From assembly GCF_001748145.1 (NCBI RefSeq), contig NZ_BCQA01000001.1, positions 3,498,501 to 3,562,500 on the forward strand: 64,000 nucleotides of DNA, read 5' to 3'. The translations under genes and the position numbers were made by a program. Source of the stretch: Bosea sp. BIWAKO-01 (GTDB taxonomy: Bacteria; Pseudomonadota; Alphaproteobacteria; Rhizobiales; Beijerinckiaceae). Below are positions 28,930 to 37,386 of the stretch, piece after piece; the stretch's first letter is position 1, and each line of letters begins with the position of its first letter. Below the pieces are notes generated by a model. The model had not been told where the DNA came from, made no database searches, and was given only the letters and a program-made list of their open reading frames with translations.

Positions 28930-29290
28930 GGTGAGCTGGGTGCTCCGCCGGGATTCTGCAGCAGGATCGGTGGCTTGTTGCCGATGGCCCCGTGCGGCCG
29001 ATCCTCGTTATAGTATCTGAGCCAAGCCTCCATCTTTTCGGCCGCATCCGCAAGCGTCAGGAACCAGTGGGTGTTCAGGCACTCGCTGCGAAAGCGGCCG
29101 TTGAACGCTTCGATGAAGGCATTGTCCGTCGGCTTTCCCGGACGCGAGAAGTCCAAAGTGACGCCCTCGGCATAGGCCCACAGGTCGAGGTCGCGGCTGA
29201 CGAACTCGGAGCCCTGATCGACCCGGATCGTCTTCGGATAGCCCAGTTTCGCACAGACCTTTTCCAAGGTGGCGACGACATCCTCGGCCC
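28930..29290 (-). pseudogene. IS3-type OrfB, C-terminal fragment
   Basis: A minus-strand frame reads FSYRAEDVVATLEKVCAKLG, then VDQGSEFVSRDLDLWA (second catalytic Asp), NAFIEAFNGRFRSECLNTHW (the Glu) and YNEDRPHGAIGNKPP. The first third with HTH and first Asp is absent. The fragment abuts the methyltransferase fragment at 29290, so insertion here truncated that gene. Confidence 0.8.
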
Positions 29291-29795
29291 GGTAGCTGAA
29301 GCGCGGATCATCGACATGGCTATGCGCATGCTGAAGCCCGGCGCTTCAGCGTTCTTCTTCGAGCCGTTTGAGGCTGGCAACGCGATCCTGCGATTGATCT
29401 GCCAGGAGATTACGCGCGAAGCGAAATACCGCGGCGAGCGGGGGAGAGCGCTCGAATTCGCCGAGTAGCAGATTGCGGAGCTTGAGCCTCAGATTTTCCG
29501 GCAGTCCACCGATGGCCGGCGCAACCGCGGCGATAAGTGGGCCTTCCCTCGATCGGTCCTTCAGGATCTGGCGGATAAGGCCGGGGCGGAGTTGCGAGTG
29601 TATCCGATCCACGACAATGACGGTCAGTTCAGGAGACACTTCGCGTATCAAATGAAGGCTTATCGGGAAATGGAGGAATCCGAGCTGCCTGAATGGGCGT
29701 GGGGTATTTTCGATCGTTACGATCGCAGTACTTTTTCGGCCGACCAGCTTCGCGATCTCCCGATGGCCGGCTGCGCAATATTCACTAAGCCATAA
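29290..29795 (+). pseudogene. Methyltransferase fragment with an in-frame amber codon
   Basis: Frame 3 reads ARIIDMAMRMLKPGASAFFF, a typical post-motif strand of class I methyltransferases, and runs on to a TAA at 29793. It is broken only by a TAG at 29466. Downstream of it are RVYPIHDNDGQFRRHFAYQM and DLPMAGCAIFTKP. The start and SAM motif I are gone, replaced by the IS3 fragment. Family membership is inferred from the LKPGG-like strand and the fold order. Confidence 0.5.
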
Positions 29796-29828
29796 CCTCG
29801 AAGGAACGGGCATTAGCTCGCACCCAAT

Positions 29829-29852
29829 AGCCGCCCTTCGAGGCGGCTTTAT
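29829..29852 (+). terminator. Hairpin followed by T-rich tail
   Basis: AGCCGCC (29829-29835) pairs with GGCGGCT (29842-29848) around a 6-nt loop, then TTTA. It has the form of a weak intrinsic terminator, 34 bp after the methyltransferase fragment. Confidence 0.5.
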
Positions 29853-30098
29853 CACACGCGACCGTGAGGGTGCCGATCGAGGATACGACCACCACCACGG
29901 CCGAGATCGACGCGGCCTTCGGCTGAGGGGTCTTTACCGATCTCTGGCGCCGGTCTGCCCCTTTGTGGCTGTCGCCGGAGCCGGCGATGATTCGATCAGG
30001 CTGCCAAGGAGCATGTCGTCGAACGGCTTGGTCTGGCCGAAATGCGGATCAAAGGGCTTCGCGATGTCGGAGCGGCGTTCTTCGCCGGGCTTTCTTGA
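29849..30098 (+). pseudogene. Short phage-type gene fragments
   Basis: Two neighbouring frames end with TTTTAEIDAAFG and a stop (29926), and FDQAAKEHVVERLGLAEMRI to a stop at 30098. The second resembles a tail-assembly chaperone tail. They precede a tape-measure gene, the expected phage order. The fragments are too short for firm naming. Confidence 0.35.
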
Positions 30099-30227
30099 TT
30101 TTTGGGCCACGTTTCGCCTCTGAAGATAAGTCCGTATTTTCGGCCGGACCATTCTGCAAAGTGCGGCTTTGCGCGGATTCTCGCCCAGTCGCAAGTCACC
30201 GCGCACTCTTTTCCCCCTCAAAGCATC

Positions 30228-30253
30228 TGGCCGCCTTCGGGGCGGCCATTTTC
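30228..30253 (+). terminator. Strong hairpin with T tail
   Basis: TGGCCGCC (30228-30235) and GGCGGCCA (30241-30248) form an 8-bp perfect stem with a 5-nt loop (TTCGG), followed by TTTTC. This is a good intrinsic-terminator shape between phage tail genes. Confidence 0.6.
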
Positions 30254-30270
30254 AATTCTGGAGAATTTCC

Positions 30271-30339
30271 ATGAACAATCCGAAGCCGGCCGACGGGCCT
30301 GTCACGCTGCCGGATGGCGGCGAAGATCTAGAAAGCTAG
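30271..30339 (+). pseudogene. Stub of phage tail assembly gene
   Basis: A 22-residue frame, MNNPKPADGPVTLPDGGEDL and two more residues, starts after a GGAGAA site. It resembles the N-terminus of phage tail-assembly proteins found just before tape-measure genes. It stops early, so it is either a remnant or a leader peptide. Confidence 0.35.
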
Positions 30340-30347
30340 TCGCGCCA

Positions 30348-32750
30348 ATGGCTGATATGAAGGCGCGGGCCAATATCGAGGCCGTCGACAAGACGGGTAA
30401 GACGTTCAGCGATATCGCTGGCAAGATGAAGGCGGTTGACAAAGCCGCTGCTGCGCTTGGCAAGGCCAAGGGCATGAAGGGGATGGCGCAGCAGGTTGAC
30501 GCTGTCGCGAAGTCGCTGACGAAGGTGAGTGCGATCGACGCATTCCGAGGGTCGCAGGCTTCTTTCGCCGCGGCGCGCACGACCTTTAGAGAGGCGCAGG
30601 CCAACGTCTCGCGCCTGGCTGCGGAAATGGCTCGGGCAAAGGCCCCGACCGCGGCTCTGTCGCGAGAGTTCGCCAAGGCACAGCGCGAAGTCCGCGCCGC
30701 CTCGACGGCGTTCGAAGCGCAAAAATCTGCCCTGATCGGCAACAAGCGTGCGCTCGAGCAGACCGGCGTCTCACTCTCCAAACTGGTGGCACAGGAGAGG
30801 GGGCCTTCGCGCCGCAACGATGCAGACGACCGCCGCACTCGAACGGCGCCAGGCTGCGCTGCTGCGCTCTCAGGGGCGTCGGGATGCTGCGGGCAATCTG
30901 CTCGCGATGGGCGGCCTGGCGGTAGGCGCGGGCGCTAAGAGCGTCGGCAAAAAGTCGGTTGTCTCCATTGCCGAATTTGATATTGCCTCGCGCAAGCAGC
31001 GCGAATTCACCGATATCAGTGACGCTACGCAACGCAAGGGGCTGTTGCCGCAAGCCAAAAGGATCGACCAGGACACGCAGTTTAGTAACCTAGACATTGT
31101 CAAGGCGCAGACCAAGGCAATGCAGGGGCTGCCGTCCACATAAAGGCCGAGGTCGGCGAAGGCATCATCGAGAACGTCAAGAATTACGCTCTCGTCATGG
31201 AAGCCGACATGGAGCAGGCCGCGGAGGCTATCCGCAGTTACTTGCAGTCGACCGGCAAGGACATCAGCACGAAGGAAAAGGCGCTTTTCGAGGCCAACAA
31301 GGCGACCAACCAGTTGGTCAAAATGGCCAATCTCGGCGGCATGTCCAACAAGTATATCAAATACGCAGCCGCCTCCGGCACGGCTGCGGGGCTCACGCCC
31401 GAAAGCATGATGTCGATCGCGGCTGTGGCCCGGCGCGCTAGTCTCCGCGGCGACGAGGCCGGCACGTTTATGCGGTCGACGGCGTCAAAACTTGTCGCTC
31501 CGACCAAGGACGGGCTCGCCGCGCTGAACGCTGCAGGCATCGATCACAACAAGTTCGTTCGTATGCCGAGCGCACTGGACGTCAACGGGCTACAGGGCCA
31601 GTTCCGGAACGGGATGGGCCTGAACTTCACGCCCGAGACGCGTGCCAATCTGGAAAAGGTCTTGGCGGATAGGAGCCTGATCGGCGACCGGGGCAAGTTC
31701 ACGACCGCCGTTACCGAGGCGATCGAAGGGCAGATGCCCAAGACCAAGAAAGGTACGATGAAGCCGGCCGATCGCGTCAACGTCGCAAAGGCCGCCGGCA
31801 AGTTTCATCAGATGTCTGCGGAGTCGGTCGACGCCGAAGGGCTTCTCGACGCGGTCATGCAGTCCAAAATGACGCTGGCTCAGCTAAACGACTTCCTGAC
31901 CAACAAGCACGGCGGCAAGGGCGCGATCACAGCGGCCCAGCGCGAGGAATACGTCGCCAGCCGGAAAGGGCTGAACAAGACCGGAGACGACCCGAACTTC
32001 GCCAAGAACAAAGCCGACTCGATTATGGCCGGCGTGGGTGGCTCGTATGAGCAGGCGAAGGGCGCAATCGACAACTTCGTTCTGTCTATTGGTGAGGCGA
32101 ACAAGGGCCTGATTAAGTTCGGCCCGGACGGGTTTTCGACCGTCCTCGATTCCTTTGGGAAGCTGTCCACCGAAGGCCAGCAAGCAGCGACGGCCGTGGC
32201 TGCGGCTGGAGCGGCCTACGGCGCTGGTGTCGGAGCCCTTAAGCTGTCTGGCGTCCTTACCGGCGGCGCTGCCCTGTCGGGCTCAGCGGCAGCCCTAGAC
32301 GCGTCAGCCGCGGCACTCACCGCAGCGGCGGCGAAACTAGCGGGCGGTTCTGCGGTCCCCGAGGCAGTCAAAAAGACCGTGCCTCTGGCGGCGGCGGGTA
32401 TGACAGCGGCAGGCGCCGCGAGCGTTGCGGCTATCGCCGCCGGCGCCGCGATCATTGTGAACGACTACAAGCCCGCGCAGCCCGGCGTGACCAAGGCGAC
32501 CGCGCAGCCCAGGCAAGAGCACGACGACGCACGTTCACGCCGTCGGGCCTTTGACGCAAAGCTTCGCGCCGAAACCCAAGCGGTCAAGGCGACGGTCGAG
32601 GGACCGGTCACGGCCACGCTGGAAGGGCAGGCCAACGTCAATGTCAGCGTCAAAGTCGATGGTCGCACGGTCACGGGCATGTCGTCGACATCGTCCGGCA
32701 ACGTCAAAGCGTCCGTCGGAACTTCGATGGGCCATCTGGTAAATCGATGA
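30348..32750 (+). pseudogene. Phage tail tape-measure protein, two frameshifts
   Basis: The ATG at 30348 begins MADMKARANIEAVDKTGKTF and a long helical region of about 155 residues. The frame shifts at about 30800 to RAATMQTTAALERRQAALLR, then at about 31130 to IKAEVGEGIIENVKNYALVM. The last frame runs 517 residues from the ATG at 31197 to a stop at 32750. An Ala/Gly-rich hydrophobic part (AAVAAAGAAYGAGVGALKLS, about 32190-32460) is the membrane-inserting section typical of tape-measure proteins. Together they make about 800 residues. The shifts make it non-functional unless they are sequencing errors. Confidence 0.75.
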
Positions 32751-32776
32751 GATTGGCGGCCTTCCGGCCGTCATGA

Positions 32777-32822
32777 CCCGCCCGTGCGACGTCGGATGTA
32801 CACGCGCACGGGCGGGCTACTG
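32777..32822. repeat. Palindromic repeat, copy A
   Basis: CCCGCCCGTGCG pairs with CGCACGGGCGGG across a short spacer that contains GTCGGATGTACAC. A similar palindrome with the shared core TCGGATGTAC is at 33178-33222. The two enclose the small gene at 32901-33161. They may be terminators or small dispersed elements. Confidence 0.55.
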
Positions 32823-32900
32823 ACATTGACGGTGCGCGCTGTCATCCCGATATCATGAAGATCGCTTATGCGGAGGCTGACGGACTCTTGGCAGGGGAAA

Positions 32901-33161
32901 ATGCCCATGTCGGATCAGCTTATCGCGATAGCCCCGGACGTCGGACGCGCGGCCCACTACGCCGTCAACCTCGCGCTGGACGCCGACACGCTCAACGAGC
33001 AATTGTTCGGCGTCGGCATTTGGCTCGCCGAACGGCACATACCTCACCAAGCTAAAGTCAGCATGCAGCCTGACCGGCTCCGCATTCGCGTCAGTTTTTC
33101 TGAAAAGCGCCAGGCTCACGCGTTTCATCTAAAATTTGGCGGTGAGATCGCCAACGATTGA
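32901..33161 (+). CDS. Small hypothetical protein of prophage remnant
   Basis: 86 residues from MPMSDQLIAIAPDVGRAAHY to a stop. AGGGGA lies 5 nt before ATG 32901, and a second ATG 6 nt later is equally possible. No family was recognised. The composition is mixed alpha/beta with a His-rich C-terminal half. It is enclosed by two related palindromes and follows the tape-measure gene, where small phage morphogenesis genes usually lie. Confidence 0.55.
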   Translation: MPMSDQLIAIAPDVGRAAHYAVNLALDADTLNEQLFGVGIWLAERHIPHQAKVSMQPDRLRIRVSFSEKRQAHAFHLKFGGEIAND

Positions 33162-33177
33162 GTGTGGGCGGACCTAC

Positions 33178-33222
33178 TGCCCCGCCCGCGCTGCCTCGGA
33201 TGTACCGCACACGGGCGGGGTT
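33178..33222. repeat. Palindromic repeat, copy B
   Basis: CCCCGCCCGCG and CGCACACGGGCGGGG form an imperfect stem around CTCGGATGTACC. It shares the TCGGATGTAC core and the stem sequence with the copy at 32777-32822. Confidence 0.55.
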
Positions 33223-33289
33223 TAGTCAGCCGGGATGAAGGAGACGCTGTTCTGATCACGGGAACAAAGGGCGCTCTGGCGCGCCGCAA

Positions 33290-33526
33290 CTAACCGGTTC
33301 CCTTGTCTCCAGCCGCTGCGGCCAACTTCCGAAGATCTTTGGCGCGCGCAAGCATCAAAGTGGCAACCCAACGCTCGAGCTGAGCAATCCGTGCTTCGAT
33401 CGGAATTGGACTCCGCTTGGCCGCATCGACCGCAATCTGGATTGACTTCTCAATATCATCGGCCTCGGCGATCAGCTCATCTTTGGTGGGTGACACGATA
33501 GCCTCCTCCGATTGCGCGTTGATCAT
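33290..33526 (-). CDS. Small helical hypothetical protein
   Basis: 78 residues, MINAQSEEAIVSPTKDELIA onwards, largely helical and charged (DDIEKSIQIAVDAAKRSP, then ARIAQLERWVATLMLARAKD). No family was recognised. A GAGGGATG-like purine run precedes the ATG. It is on the opposite strand to the prophage tail genes. Confidence 0.5.
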   Translation of the reverse strand: MINAQSEEAIVSPTKDELIAEADDIEKSIQIAVDAAKRSPIPIEARIAQLERWVATLMLARAKDLRKLAAAAGDKGTG

Positions 33527-33618
33527 CCCTCACTTTTGCATCGCGCGCTATCTGCGCCAGCTCTGTCAACTCACGGCCGAGCCGATGAAGCGCTTCCGGT
33601 GACGAGAAACCGCGTCGT

Positions 33619-33842
33619 TCAGGCACCCTCATAGACGAACGGGCTGGCAAAATCGGCGAAACCGGGCAGCTTTGCGTCCTTCTCGGAAAGCGTCGTGGCC
33701 CCGGACACCACCGGCCAGTTGATGGCAAGTGCCGGATCAGCCCAGAACAACCCACCCTCGCCCTGCGGCGCATAGGGCGCGTCGACCTTGTAGGCGACCT
33801 CCGTACCGGCCTCGAACGCGACGAACACCTTGCGCGGTGGAT
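33619..33842 (-). pseudogene. rfbC (dTDP-4-dehydrorhamnose 3,5-epimerase) C-terminal fragment
   Basis: The minus strand encodes TEVAYKVDAPYAPQGEGGLF, then WADPALAINWPV and TLSEKDAKLPGFADFASPFV, the last 70 or so residues of RmlC/RfbC, with the normal C-terminus. The N-terminal two thirds, including the catalytic His and Asp, are absent, replaced by unrelated sequence. It is 33 kb from the rfbD-rfbA genes at the left edge. Confidence 0.8.
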
Positions 33843-33919
33843 CGAGTTGGTGGAGGCGAGAGACGGTAATGCGTCGCAACTTGCGACGCATAGGAAGCGG
33901 GGACAGAAGCCCGAGGGTA

Positions 33920-34450
33920 TCAACTTAGCGGCCCGTGAGTTGGGTATGGCCAAGGACGACGCGCATCCGGGACTTGGGCTGTACGTGCACCGGGTGGAGG
34001 GGTTTGCATCGCCTTCACGGTGTACGGCGCATCGTGGGTAATCGTGACGTCGCTCTTGGCAGCGAGCGTGAAAACTAAGCGGCTTTCGCGGTCAGCCGGC
34101 GAAGTCACTATCCCGATGCTGTCGGGATAGTCTTCCATTTTTAAGTAGGTGTCCCATGGCCCGGGACCGTATGCGGCATTGCCATACTCATCGCCGGGGC
34201 CGGTATCTACAAATGGCGCAACCTTCGTGTTTGGGCTCACCACACGAACGGACCCGACGAGCCAATGCTCCGCGCCCGGCCCCGCGACCTTAAAGCGCGT
34301 TGGGACGGAACTGCGCCCATCATCGAGATAAGACACACCCTCTACCCGCGGGGATAGGACGCGGGCTGCTCTGCGGCTCGCGGCAAAGCCGACGAGGGCG
34401 ACGACAACACCGATTACCGCGACAAGCGCGCTTAAAGCTCCCCAAGCCAT
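33920..34450 (-). CDS. Single-pass membrane protein, hypothetical
   Basis: 176 residues. Residues 4-25 (ALSALVAVIGVVVALVGFAA) form a membrane helix followed by basic residues, and the rest would face out or remain at the membrane. GPGAEHWLVGSVRVVSPNTK and SRLVFTLAAKSDVTITHDAP suggest a beta-rich domain. The last 25 residues are Pro/Arg-rich and may come from a late frame change. No family was recognised. Confidence 0.5.
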   Translation of the reverse strand: MAWGALSALVAVIGVVVALVGFAASRRAARVLSPRVEGVSYLDDGRSSVPTRFKVAGPGAEHWLVGSVRVVSPNTKVAPFVDTGPGDEYGNAAYGPGPWDTYLKMEDYPDSIGIVTSPADRESRLVFTLAAKSDVTITHDAPYTVKAMQTPPPGARTAQVPDARRPWPYPTHGPLS

Positions 34451-34807
34451 GCAGCACCGTCACGCAACGTCCAGGCACGGTCAAGGGGTGGGGTCTCCCG
34501 CGATCGTCGACATGGCTGTCGCGTTTAAGAACGAGATCGAAATACACAAATTGCAACGATATTAAGTATTGCAACATTTTATATTTGAAACTACGTTTGA
34601 CGTAATAAATATTTGACAAATGATCGTGGAAGTTTTATTGTTTTTGCCTTCAGTTATCACTTGATGAATCGCTTTTGATTGGCAGTTATATCTACGTAAC
34701 ATTTGGATTGATGGAGAAATTACTATACCTTCGAATATGGATGCGCTGGAGGTTTGCTCGGTTAATTGCGTAATCAATCAGGCCCTCTGTGGGCCGCTGC
34801 CGATGGG
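34451..34807. other. AT-rich gene-free stretch before IS3 copy 2
   Basis: About 357 bp, much richer in AT than the rest of the window between 34540 and 34770 (for example ATTTTATATTTGAAAC and TTTTATTGTTTTTGCC). No coding frame with support. The composition suggests a foreign promoter or junction region. Confidence 0.5.
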
Positions 34808-36052
34808 TGGTCTGCCCCCTGAAAAGTGGCCCTCCCTGAAGTAGGCTTTCGAGCCTTTGGAGGATGCCCGTGATGCCGCAGAAGAAACATAAGCCTGAAG
34901 AGATCGTCGCGAAGCTACGTCAGGTCGACGTGCTGTTGTCCCAGGGGCGCCCAGTCGCGGAAGCGATCCGAACGATCAGTGTGACGGCGTTCACCTATTA
35001 CCGTTGGCGCAAGGAGTTTGGCGGCCTGAAGTCCGACCAGGTGAAACGGCTCAAGGATCTGGAGAAGGAAAACGAGCGGCTACGGAAGGCTGTCTCGGAT
35101 CTGACGCTTGAGAAGCTCATTCTCAAGGAGGCTGCCTCGGGAAACTTCTGAGCCCCTCCCGCCGCCGACGCTGCATCGACCACGCCATCATGAAGTTTGG
35201 CGTGTCGGAGCGGCTGGCGTGCCGGGTCCTGGGGCAGCATCGGTCTACGCAACGCAGGGTGCCGGTGGGACGGAGCGACGAGGCAGCGCTGACAGCCGAC
35301 ATCGTCGAGCTTGCGACCCAGTATGGCCGCTATGGCTATCGCCGGATCGCAGCGATGCTGCGTTCGTCAGGCTGGGCCGTGAACGTCAAACGTGTCGAGA
35401 GGATCTGGCGGCGCGAAGGGCTCAAGGTCCCTGCAAAGCAACCGAAGAAGGGCCGCTTATGGTTGAACGATGGATCCTGCGTTCGGCTACGACCGGAGTG
35501 TCCCAACCATGTCTGGTCCTACGACTTTGTGGAGGATCGCACCCACGATGGCCGCAAGTTCCGCATGTTGAACGTGATCGACGAGTTTACCCGGGAATGC
35601 ATCGCGATCCGGATAGACCGGAAGCTCAAGTCCACCGATGTCATTGACGTCTTGTCGGACCTCTTCGTCCTGCGCGGCGTGCCGGGGAATGTTCGTTCGG
35701 ACAATGGTCCCGAGTTCGCCGCCAAAGCGGTGCGGGAGTGGATCACAGCGGTCGGCGCGAAGACGGCCTTCATCGAGCCAGGCTCGCCTTGGGAGAACGG
35801 CTATTGCGAGAGCTTCAACTCCAAGCTTCGCGACGAGCTCCTCAACGGCGAGATCTTCTACAGCCTCGCCGAGGCAAAAGCCGTCATCGAAAGCTGGCGA
35901 AAGCACTACAACACCGTGCGGCCCCACTCATCGCTCGGATACAGGGCTCCGGTACCGGCCGCCATTATGCCGCCGCCAAATCCATCTCAGACATGGCCGC
36001 AAAGCCGACCATGCATTAGACTGAAACCGGGCCACCCAATGGGGGCAGACCA
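34808..36052 (+). mobile_element. IS3-family insertion sequence, copy 2
   Basis: Same element type as copy 1 at 1567-2830 but on the plus strand. The inverted ends TGGTCTGCCCCC are identical at 34808-34819 and, reversed, at 36041-36052. Proteins are close to copy 1 but not identical (for example GNF versus GNY at the end of OrfA), so these are diverged copies rather than a recent duplication. I see no clear target duplication. Confidence 0.85.
34864..35151 (+). CDS. IS3-family transposase OrfA (copy 2)
   Basis: 95 residues from MPVMPQKKHKPEEIVAK. HTH (IRTISVTAFTYYRWRKEFGG) and C-terminal coiled coil as in copy 1. A start at ATG 34873 (MPQKKHKPEE) is equally possible. OrfB begins in another frame about 40 bp on. 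Confidence 0.85.
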   Translation: MPVMPQKKHKPEEIVAKLRQVDVLLSQGRPVAEAIRTISVTAFTYYRWRKEFGGLKSDQVKRLKDLEKENERLRKAVSDLTLEKLILKEAASGNF

Positions 36053-36197
36053 CGAGGGGCGCCAGATCCGGCTGAGTTACTGCCTAGAGCACCGCGAGCC
36101 CGATTTGGAGGCGGCGATCTTCGGCCAGCGCGACTTTGCCGCACTTCGGCTGGCCATGGGCGTTCCAAATCCGGAGCGCGCCTTGGATCTGCGCTAA
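35190..36197 (+). CDS. IS3-family transposase OrfB (copy 2), altered C-terminus
   Basis: The integrase core is intact: VWSYDFVEDRTHDGRKF, VRSDNGPEFAAKAV and SPWENGYCESFNSKLRDE hold the DDE residues. After SLGYRAPVPAAIMPP the frame differs from copy 1, which ends AAKPTMH. Here a small indel near 35970 makes the protein run past the element's inverted repeat to a stop at 36195. The extra 50 residues come from outside the IS. Loss of the normal tail may or may not affect activity. Confidence 0.85.
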   Translation: MKFGVSERLACRVLGQHRSTQRRVPVGRSDEAALTADIVELATQYGRYGYRRIAAMLRSSGWAVNVKRVERIWRREGLKVPAKQPKKGRLWLNDGSCVRLRPECPNHVWSYDFVEDRTHDGRKFRMLNVIDEFTRECIAIRIDRKLKSTDVIDVLSDLFVLRGVPGNVRSDNGPEFAAKAVREWITAVGAKTAFIEPGSPWENGYCESFNSKLRDELLNGEIFYSLAEAKAVIESWRKHYNTVRPHSSLGYRAPVPAAIMPPPNPSQTWPQSRPCIRLKPGHPMGADHEGRQIRLSYCLEHREPDLEAAIFGQRDFAALRLAMGVPNPERALDLR

Positions 36198-36516
36198 AAG
36201 TCGTTCGATGTGACGATGGGCGTGCGGACGAACAAGCAGACAGGCAAGCCGGAGAGCGTGGTTCGGGAATACGTGTTCGGGAGGGTGCAACCCTCACCAT
36301 CCGAACAGATCTGCTGTTGGCCGCACTCGACGCCCACGAGCCCAGAGCCCTCCTAGACGGGCGCGAGGTGGGAAAGTTAGTCGAGGCCGCTGGTGTCCAC
36401 CCAAGCCCCGACGGCGCTGAAGCTTTCGACGGACTGGCAGCGGCCGGTTTCAAGCGTGCCGAGTGCGAGGCGATCGTCGCCATTGTTAGGGAAATGCGGC
36501 GCGTCCAAAGCTAGGC
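36053..36516 (+). other. Eroded region with a small hypothetical frame
   Basis: Between IS3 copy 2 and the island. A TTG-started 65-residue frame at 36317-36514 (LAALDAHEPRALLDGREVGK and on to VREMRRVQS) looks protein-like in composition but has no family. The rest is without support. It may be the end of a gene truncated by the IS. Confidence 0.35.
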
Positions 36517-36528
36517 GAGCCGCATGGC

Positions 36529-36612
36529 GCGTGTTGCAGCGTGTTGCATGGACTTAATTGCAACACGCGAAAACAGGCGGAATCTGCGGAAATGTTGCAA
36601 CGTGTTGCATGG
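36529..36612. repeat. Cluster of CGTGTTGCA motifs
   Basis: CGTGTTGCA occurs at 36530-36538, 36540-36548 and 36601-36609, and inverted at 36559-36567. The palindrome GTTGCAAC overlaps the last copy. Four sites in 80 bp, ending 60 bp left of the island's left att repeat. Confidence 0.6.
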
Positions 36613-36672
36613 GTAGCGAGGCTCTGGTTTAGCCTCGAAATTCGCTAAGTCTTTGATTTTCTCAGCTAAAAA

Positions 36673-36688
36673 TTGGTAGCGGGAGAGG
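36673..36688. repeat. Left attachment repeat of the tRNA-Met island
   Basis: TTGGTAGCGGGAGAGG is identical to 50556-50571, which is the 3' end of the tRNA-Met gene (including CCA). An integrated element flanked by a full tRNA gene and a 3' fragment is the expected outcome of integrase-mediated insertion. Confidence 0.8.
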
Positions 36689-37386
36689 AACTTGGAATAT
36701 CTATATAACTATCTGATATATATATTTTATTCCACGTTTTTATTTCTAAAAGGCCAACATAAAGGCCAACTTTTCCATTCGCTCCTTGCCTCATGCCCCG
36801 GACCCTAGCCCTACATTTTGGGTCTGGCTGTTATCCACAAGACGATCGAAGTGAGACATTAAAACCCCGTCTCTTTGAACAACTCTGCCGTTGCCGGATC
36901 GTCGTCTCCCACGCCGGTCTTGTTCATTTGCGCCGTAACTCGCGCAGCTACCGCGGGGCTGCATCACCGGTTCCTTACCGTCATCGGGAGCTGGGTAGCA
37001 ACGATCTCGTGCCAAGCGAGGGCTTGGCTGATCAGCATTGCAAGCGCACGCCCCGCCAGAGCGGCTGTGCCGCGCCATCGAACTTCTGCTTGATGCGGTG
37101 GTCCTCGCTGAGCGGGATGCGCGGCCGTCGAATATCGTGCGGCTTCCGCCTCGATCGAACGTTTCAAAATCACTTCAGGCTCCAAAGCCTGGAACGTAAC
37201 CGCTGGAAGGGCGCGGTGGCCTTGCCTGTTTGCAGACATTCCGAAGGTCGCAGGAGGGTGGAGAGCTGACATTGCGGCGCTGCCCGTAAGCAGACACTCC
37301 TGCCGGGCTTAGCCGGCAGGAGTGTTCGAAAGCGCGCATACTCGACAGAGACCGGTCAGGACGATGATAGCCGGTGCCGTCGTTGC
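36689..37386. other. Left end of island, no convincing gene
   Basis: About 700 bp. The first 90 bp are AT-rich with TATATAACTATCTGATATAT. Several frames of up to 158 residues exist on both strands but are compositionally odd and lack domains. A 32-nt sequence here (37232-37263) recurs at 12212-12243, and a 13-bp hairpin lies at 37294-37325. Confidence 0.4.
37294..37325 (-). terminator. Perfect 13-bp hairpin downstream of sulfatase gene
   Basis: ACACTCCTGCCGG (37294-37306) pairs fully with CCGGCAGGAGTGT (37313-37325) around GCTTAG. It lies 62 bp beyond the sulfatase stop, as a terminator would, but no T tract follows on the minus strand, so it may instead stabilise the mRNA 3' end. Confidence 0.45.
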
